Below, piece by piece: positions 5,330-8,955 of a stretch of 8,955 nt of DNA. Position 1 is the first letter of the stretch, and every line of letters starts with the position of its first letter. The notes beneath the pieces were generated by a model, which was not told the origin of the DNA, did not search any database, and saw nothing but the letters and a program-made list of their open reading frames with translations. The DNA is from CAYMAX01 sp964388595 (GTDB lineage: Bacteria > Bacteroidota > Bacteroidia > Bacteroidales > UBA932), in the NCBI GenBank assembly GCA_964388595.1, contig CAYMAX010000053.1:1-8955 (forward strand), read 5' to 3'. The position numbers and the translations under genes are program-made.

Positions 5330-5850
5330 TAACTATTGACCATGTAAAACGATATGCCAGAATGGCTGTCATTGTCATCATTGCAGTACTGTCCATTGCC
5401 GGTATCTTCAGTATTGGCCGCTGCAGCAGGAATAATGACACCAAAACAGAGATTATCGTTGAGGTGGACACATTATACATCCGAGACACCATCTGTATTG
5501 AAAAGCCTAATCCGAAGCTTATCAAAGTAATCGATACGCTTCTTGTCGAAGTGACAGACACCGTCAGGATAAAAGACACCGTTTACCTCAACATCCCGAT
5601 AGAACAGAAATACTACAGATCAAAAGATTATGAAGCGTGGGTATCAGGATATCGCCCGGCACTCGACAGCCTGAATCTCTTCACAAACACAGTCCAGCTC
5701 ATAAACACCACATCCATTTCTCAGACACAAAAGAGAAAACATTGGGGAATAGGAATCCAAGCCGGATACGGCTTCACTCTCCATCAAAACCAACTCAGAC
5801 CGGCTCCTTATGTCGGAATCGGTCTGAGCTATAATATTATTATATTTTGA
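5326..5850 (+). CDS. DUF6808-like membrane protein with C-terminal beta region (candidate spanin-like)
   Basis: 174 residues. A transmembrane helix at about 13-31 (MAVIVIIAVLSIAGIFSI) follows a basic N-terminus, giving an N-in anchor. A periplasmic part rich in D-T-x repeats (VDTLYIRDT, VTDTVRIKDT) leads to the block Y-E-A-W-V-S-G-Y-R-P-A-L-D-S-L (102-116), which I recognise from Bacteroides phage/prophage DUF6808-type proteins. The last 36 residues (G-I-G-I-Q-A-G-Y-G-F, P-Y-V-G-I-G-L-S-Y-N, terminal F) look like amphipathic strands of an outer-membrane beta protein. The ATGA overlap with the peptidase, plus a strong Shine-Dalgarno, makes it the last gene of the lysis-like cassette. An envelope-spanning role is inferred. 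It ends 6 bases from the convergent DUF4062 gene, with no terminator seen between them. Confidence 0.75.
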   Translation: MITIDHVKRYARMAVIVIIAVLSIAGIFSIGRCSRNNDTKTEIIVEVDTLYIRDTICIEKPNPKLIKVIDTLLVEVTDTVRIKDTVYLNIPIEQKYYRSKDYEAWVSGYRPALDSLNLFTNTVQLINTTSISQTQKRKHWGIGIQAGYGFTLHQNQLRPAPYVGIGLSYNIIIF

Positions 5851-5856
5851 TAATTT

Positions 5857-7368
5857 CTATTTATGCAGGAGAGTTCTTACATATTTTTGATTTTTGCTTG
5901 TAGATTTTTGTGTAATTGTAGGCCTTAGTAAGCCGCAATCGATTAAAGTATTAATATACCTTATTCTGCTTGCATGTTGTTTTTTAATACCAAGAAGGTC
6001 GAAAATTTCGTTAGCTGTACGTGGCGTTTCGCAGAAATCCAAAACAGTTTTTTGTTTTTTGCTTAGTTTTATTCCTTCGGAAGTAATGTCATCTTGGTTA
6101 CTTTTTGTGGCTTCATCTTGGTTACTTTCTGCTTCATCTTGGTTACTTTTTACTTCATCTTGGTTACTTTTCCGCCAAATAGTAACACGAAAATCCTCAT
6201 CCTCGACAAACTCAGGATCTCGTAGACCAGCTTTTTTACAGTAATCCAGGATATCACACGTACCTGTGCCGACACGTTCGATGTAACCGGCAAGATATAC
6301 TGCATTGGCTAATGTCGGATTGGTGGGTTTTGATGGGTGCCGCTTGAGGAGTTTTTCGGGAGTCAGACCGTATGGTAGTCTGCCTGGATTCCATACTTCG
6401 AGACGGTCTTTAAATAGCATTACCTGAACACTTCCATTGCTGGTGTAGTCTCTGTGTGTAATGGCGTTTACAATGGTTTCGGTTACTGCTTCTACGGGGA
6501 TTTCGTAAGTAATGTCAGCTTGAGCGCCTTTGCTTCTGGCACTGACGGCAGCATCGATTCGTGACATAACGAATCCGACCGCTTGATCTACGAGTTCAAA
6601 GATATTTCCTCTATACACTTGATATGAAGGTATAGGTTTCTGAACTTCAGTTCCATAGAATTGGATACATTTGACTTCTGATGTGATGAAGAATGACTGA
6701 GGCCGTTTGGCGAAAAGAAGAAGAGCAGAATTTGTCAATCTTCCATCCTCTGTCATCAAATCAAGATGGGTGAGGATTGCAGGGATGCCGGCTGAGAATG
6801 GAATCTTAAAATCTCTTTTCTCAGCAGCTTCTGCTACAAATAGTCTGACTTTCTCTTCATCGATATGCTCAAGAGTGGCTTTGGAGTTAATGGCGGCATC
6901 GAATGGAAGCAGTCTCAAATACTCTTTTTCTTCAAGATATCGTACCAAAGCAGCATATACCGCAGATTGAAGCTGCTCGTAATCAGAGAAACTTCTGCGA
7001 ACTACATCTTTCTCAACTTTCTTGATAAATGAGGATTCTTTTGGATGCCTTTGCTCGACATCTTTAATGAAAACAAGACGGTATTTGTGGTTTTCAGTAG
7101 CTGAGTCATATTCTCTTTCAGTGGGGGAAATACCATTATTATCCTCATAACCATAATGTTCCCCATAAATTCCTATATAGATGTCGCAACCTTTGACCTC
7201 AGTTATATATGCTGTAGCTGCAGATATATTTTGAGCAGGTGATGCTTCAAAAATATATGGTACGAAAAACTTTCCCAAAAGAGCATCCTGCTGTATGTAT
7301 TCAAACAGGGATTTTCTTTCTCGCTCAAATTCTTTCTGAACGCTGCTTATAAAGATTCGTATTTCCAT
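5857..7368 (-). CDS. DUF4062 - HATPase_c_4 - winged-helix ATP-binding protein
   Basis: 503 residues from the ATG at 7366-7368. Residues 2-~145 are a DUF4062 domain (E-I-R-I-F-I-S-S-V-Q-K-E-F at the start, C-D-I-Y-I-G-I-Y-G-x-x-Y-G later), a Rossmann-like fold related to TIR-type domains. Residues ~165-400 match the second half of the COG2865/RecG-like family: S-A-L-L-L-F-A-K-R-P, E-T-I-V-N-A-I-T-H-R-D-Y (297-308), V-W-N-P-G-R-L-P-Y-G-L (325-335), G-T-G near 367. In most relatives AlbA_2 (Schlafen-type) takes the N-terminal place that DUF4062 occupies here. A SNQDE repeat linker (about 401-427) precedes a C-terminal winged helix. The upstream ATG at 7401 would overlap the TAAATTTG promoter box, so the internal start is preferred. 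Role as defence sensor or regulator is inferred from DUF4062/TIR-like biology. Confidence 0.8.
   Translation of the reverse strand: MEIRIFISSVQKEFERERKSLFEYIQQDALLGKFFVPYIFEASPAQNISAATAYITEVKGCDIYIGIYGEHYGYEDNNGISPTEREYDSATENHKYRLVFIKDVEQRHPKESSFIKKVEKDVVRRSFSDYEQLQSAVYAALVRYLEEKEYLRLLPFDAAINSKATLEHIDEEKVRLFVAEAAEKRDFKIPFSAGIPAILTHLDLMTEDGRLTNSALLLFAKRPQSFFITSEVKCIQFYGTEVQKPIPSYQVYRGNIFELVDQAVGFVMSRIDAAVSARSKGAQADITYEIPVEAVTETIVNAITHRDYTSNGSVQVMLFKDRLEVWNPGRLPYGLTPEKLLKRHPSKPTNPTLANAVYLAGYIERVGTGTCDILDYCKKAGLRDPEFVEDEDFRVTIWRKSNQDEVKSNQDEAESNQDEATKSNQDDITSEGIKLSKKQKTVLDFCETPRTANEIFDLLGIKKQHASRIRYINTLIDCGLLRPTITQKSTSKNQKYVRTLLHK
6088..6168 (-). repeat. In-frame tandem repeat encoding SNQDE units
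   Basis: Four copies of the coding unit AGTAACCAAGATGA are spaced 21, 21 and 24 bases apart (reading the minus strand), giving SNQDE-VK, SNQDE-AE, SNQDE-ATK and SNQDD. The 14-base cores are identical at DNA level, including synonymous positions, so the array is recent or kept homogeneous by slippage or recombination. Units are whole codons, so gain or loss would change linker length between the ATPase and winged-helix domains without frameshift. Confidence 0.9.
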
Positions 7369-7389
7369 ATATTCATAAATTCTGTTGCG

Positions 7390-7397
7390 CAAATTTA
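7390..7397 (-). promoter_or_regulatory. -7 promoter element of the DUF4062 gene
   Basis: On the minus strand this reads TAAATTTG, matching TAnnTTTG, 21 bases upstream of the preferred ATG. Immediately downstream lies the 8-bp palindrome TTGCGCAA (7385-7392), which overlaps the box. No -33 TTG is visible. The box overlaps codons of the longer alternative start at 7401, arguing against that start. Confidence 0.5.
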
Positions 7398-7441
7398 ACA
7401 TATTATTCTTTAATTTTATTTTGCTTTCTCTTTACACCTTT

Positions 7442-7529
7442 GCACTTTCGGCACTTTCAGCACTTTCCCCCATTATTTCAGCGAAATTTTAACATCAAAG
7501 TGCCGAAAGTGCTGAAAATGCCATAGTGC
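7442..7529. repeat. Inverted arrays of 9-bp iteron-like repeats (GCACTTTCN)
   Basis: Three perfect GCACTTTC units begin at 7442, 7451 and 7460 on the plus strand with a 9-base period. After a 28-base spacer, four units in the opposite orientation cover 7496-7529: CAAAGTGC, GAAAGTGC, GAAAATGC and CATAGTGC, at periods 9, 9 and 8 (one perfect, three with 1-2 mismatches). The two arrays include a 16-bp perfect inverted repeat (7442-7457 against 7497-7512). They fill the intergenic region between the DUF3987 stop and the DUF4062 promoter. A replication-initiator iteron set, a multi-site operator, or a 3'-end hairpin of the DUF3987 transcript are all possible. No T-run follows, so an ordinary terminator is less likely. 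Confidence 0.8.
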
Positions 7530-7540
7530 TAAACATATAA

Positions 7541-8955
7541 TCATCTATACCTCTTCTCATAGACTCCGTGCTGCATATGCCGAAAATAGTTACTCTTCAG
7601 CCAAGTCTTGAAAGTTCTCTCCGGCATCCCACATTCATCCGAGACCTCCAACCCCTCTTTAGTAGTAAATGAAATCGGCAGATTGGTATAAATCTGTTTC
7701 TGCTTATTATTGAGGTCATTAACCGGACTATAAGAGAATTTCTTCTGTGCTTTTAGCGCAGTACCCATAAAATAGTAGCTCAGGCAGATGGCCCCTTTCA
7801 TACTCTCCAATGAAATATCCGTCAAATCGCTATCACCGCAGCCATACTTCATCACTTCCAGAAGCAGAGCGAATCTGGCGCAGTACCGCTCCATCTTGGT
7901 TGACATTCCGGCAAAGGCTGGCCCACTGTGGTTCTTCTGCCTTGAAAGCTGGTTGAACCAATCAGTATAAGCCTTTTTAGCCTGTTCGGTAAAAGTCAGA
8001 ACCTTTGAAATCCCTTTGTATTCAAGATTATGGATAGTCTTGATAATCCTTGCCCAGGACTTCACGACATCAGGATTAATCTCCTCTTCACTGAATTCAG
8101 GATAGGGGACACTGTCAGGGAACGCAAACAGCCATCTGTCCATAAAACCATTGGCCACTTTCTCTTTCGCAAAGTCCTTCAGAAGCTCAGGCTGAATCGT
8201 GCCGATGACACTGATACAGGGATTCTGAATGTTTACAGGCTCCGATGAACGGCGGTTGACCAATACCGGCAGCCCTCCAAAGAGCTGAGTCCACGCCTGT
8301 TCATCATTTCCTTTGCGGTACCGGTCAAAGCTGTTAAGGAATCCATACAGTTCATCCACATACACACCCAGCCCACGAGGATTCTTCTTGTGAAGATGTA
8401 TCATAGATTCAAGAGTGAAGTCGCTGATGATGGTCTGTCTGAATTCCGGTTCTTTATTCTCCGAATCCTTTTCCCCTGCAGGAGCCTGCTGGTTCTTGGC
8501 ATATTCCTCTTCCAGCTTGTTGTAAGTCTCCAGCTCTTTCTGGTCCTTCTGAAACAGCGGTTCCAAGGCGAAGTTGAGGCAGCTGCTCTTATTCGTCCCT
8601 CTTCCACCGACTATTGCCACATAGAAAATCAGTTTATCAATCCACTTCTTTTTCACCTCGATGGCCACAGAATTACCACAAGCAACAGCTGCTGTAAACA
8701 TCAGAGAAGGAGCGAGAAAATCAATAGGAAAATTCAGACAATTATTCGTTTCATTGAGAATCTTCTGGATTTTCGTAGGCAGCACCTCCATAGGGAAAGG
8801 GACACTGTCATAATGTGGAATATCTTCAGGAAGAATCCCATACGACTGACACAGATAGAAAAAAGTCCCGATTCCTATTGTCCTGGTTGACTTTGAAAGC
8901 TCACTAAATTGCTTCCGTGTTTCAGATGCTTTGTATTTGGTGGAGAATTGTGAAA
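7541..8955 (-). CDS. DUF3987 helicase/primase-like ATPase, 5' end beyond the window
   Basis: The minus-strand frame is open to the right edge. The ATG at 8791 is internal, because 54 further residues precede it, including I-G-I-G-T-F-F-Y-L-C-Q and S-V-P-F-P-M-E-V-L-P, where DUF3987 characteristically begins. 470 residues are visible. Near residues 116-124 is a Walker A-like G-G-R-G-T-N-K-S (Asn in place of the usual Gly before Lys; I recall NKS-type loops in Bacteroides members). A Walker B G-V-Y-V-D-E lies near 196-201. The C-terminus is a small winged-helix-like segment (E-R-T-F-K-T-W-L-K-S). Bacteroides relatives often carry a VirE-N or primase domain upstream; the preceding portion fits the end of such a linker. 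The family is linked to replication of phages, plasmids and satellites. The gene reads towards the repeat array. Confidence 0.85.
   Translation of the reverse strand, partial: SQFSTKYKASETRKQFSELSKSTRTIGIGTFFYLCQSYGILPEDIPHYDSVPFPMEVLPTKIQKILNETNNCLNFPIDFLAPSLMFTAAVACGNSVAIEVKKKWIDKLIFYVAIVGGRGTNKSSCLNFALEPLFQKDQKELETYNKLEEEYAKNQQAPAGEKDSENKEPEFRQTIISDFTLESMIHLHKKNPRGLGVYVDELYGFLNSFDRYRKGNDEQAWTQLFGGLPVLVNRRSSEPVNIQNPCISVIGTIQPELLKDFAKEKVANGFMDRWLFAFPDSVPYPEFSEEEINPDVVKSWARIIKTIHNLEYKGISKVLTFTEQAKKAYTDWFNQLSRQKNHSGPAFAGMSTKMERYCARFALLLEVMKYGCGDSDLTDISLESMKGAICLSYYFMGTALKAQKKFSYSPVNDLNNKQKQIYTNLPISFTTKEGLEVSDECGMPERTFKTWLKSNYFRHMQHGVYEKRYR

Noticed and set aside
5247..5579. 110-codon minus-strand frame with hydrophobic runs across the peptidase/DUF6808 junction
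   Set aside because: It is antisense to two overlapping genes whose motifs are intact. The hydrophobic, Ser/Thr-rich translation is typical of an antisense frame.
5831..5840. ATAATATTAT palindrome at the end of the 5326 gene as a bidirectional terminator
   Set aside because: Pure A/T, too weak to form a stable stem, and inside coding sequence. Likely chance.
6088..6168. Possible short CRISPR-like array
   Set aside because: The units are contiguous, codon-periodic and in frame within the DUF4062 gene. There are no unique spacers of CRISPR length.
7369..7401. Upstream ATG at 7401 as start of the DUF4062 gene
   Set aside because: This start overlaps the TAAATTTG -7 box, so it would not be in the transcript. 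DUF4062 begins naturally at the MEIRIF start at 7368.
7442..7529. Ordinary rho-independent terminator for the DUF3987 gene
   Set aside because: The 16-bp arms are 39 bases apart with no T-run on the 3' side of the DUF3987 transcript, and the 9-bp periodicity is unexplained by a terminator.
8390..8890. 166-codon plus-strand frame antisense to the DUF3987 gene
   Set aside because: Low-complexity hydrophobic shadow of a recognised ATPase domain. No promoter or family match.

Overview
The window looks like accessory DNA from a gut Bacteroidales (Bacteroides, Phocaeicola or Parabacteroides type). Three signs support this. Several start sites are preceded by the Bacteroidetes -7 promoter signature TAnnTTTG. 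Nearly all genes lack a Shine-Dalgarno sequence and have A/T-rich leaders. The protein families (Bacteroides-type DUF3987 helicase/primase, DUF6808-like, M15_3 peptidase, DUF6266-like) are typical of mobile or prophage-like regions of that order. No rRNA, tRNA, CRISPR array, integrase, terminase or portal is visible.

Layout, left to right. Positions 1-278 are an unassigned left edge, possibly a decayed gene on the minus strand, plus a small hairpin. A TfoX/Sxy N-terminal-domain protein lies on the minus strand (279-602). Next comes a 347-base GC-rich, hairpin-filled spacer (603-949) ending in a rightward promoter. Four rightward genes follow (950-4404). Three of them (950, 1778, 3718) are divergent paralogues sharing a two-domain architecture; the fourth (2892) is an unrecognised 238-residue protein. 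The 3718 gene has the best promoter of the window and a strong intrinsic terminator, so it is a separate and probably highly expressed unit. Downstream, 4528-5850 is a tightly overlapping three-gene cassette: a membrane-anchored coiled-coil protein, an M15-type peptidoglycan peptidase and a DUF6808-like membrane/beta protein. It resembles a phage lysis module. On the minus strand, converging on it, is a DUF4062 - HATPase_c_4 - winged-helix protein (5857-7368), possibly a defence or regulatory cargo gene. After a 9-bp-repeat array in inverted arrangement (7442-7529) comes a DUF3987 helicase/primase-like gene, which enters from beyond the right edge.

Working interpretation (inference): this is the end of a prophage-like or satellite-like element. 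It has a replication ATPase with a candidate iteron/operator array, a lysis-like cassette and a set of paralogous candidate structural or surface proteins, but no recognisable capsid, tail or packaging genes within view. The paralogue set beside lysis-like genes and the repeat array are the parts most worth following up.
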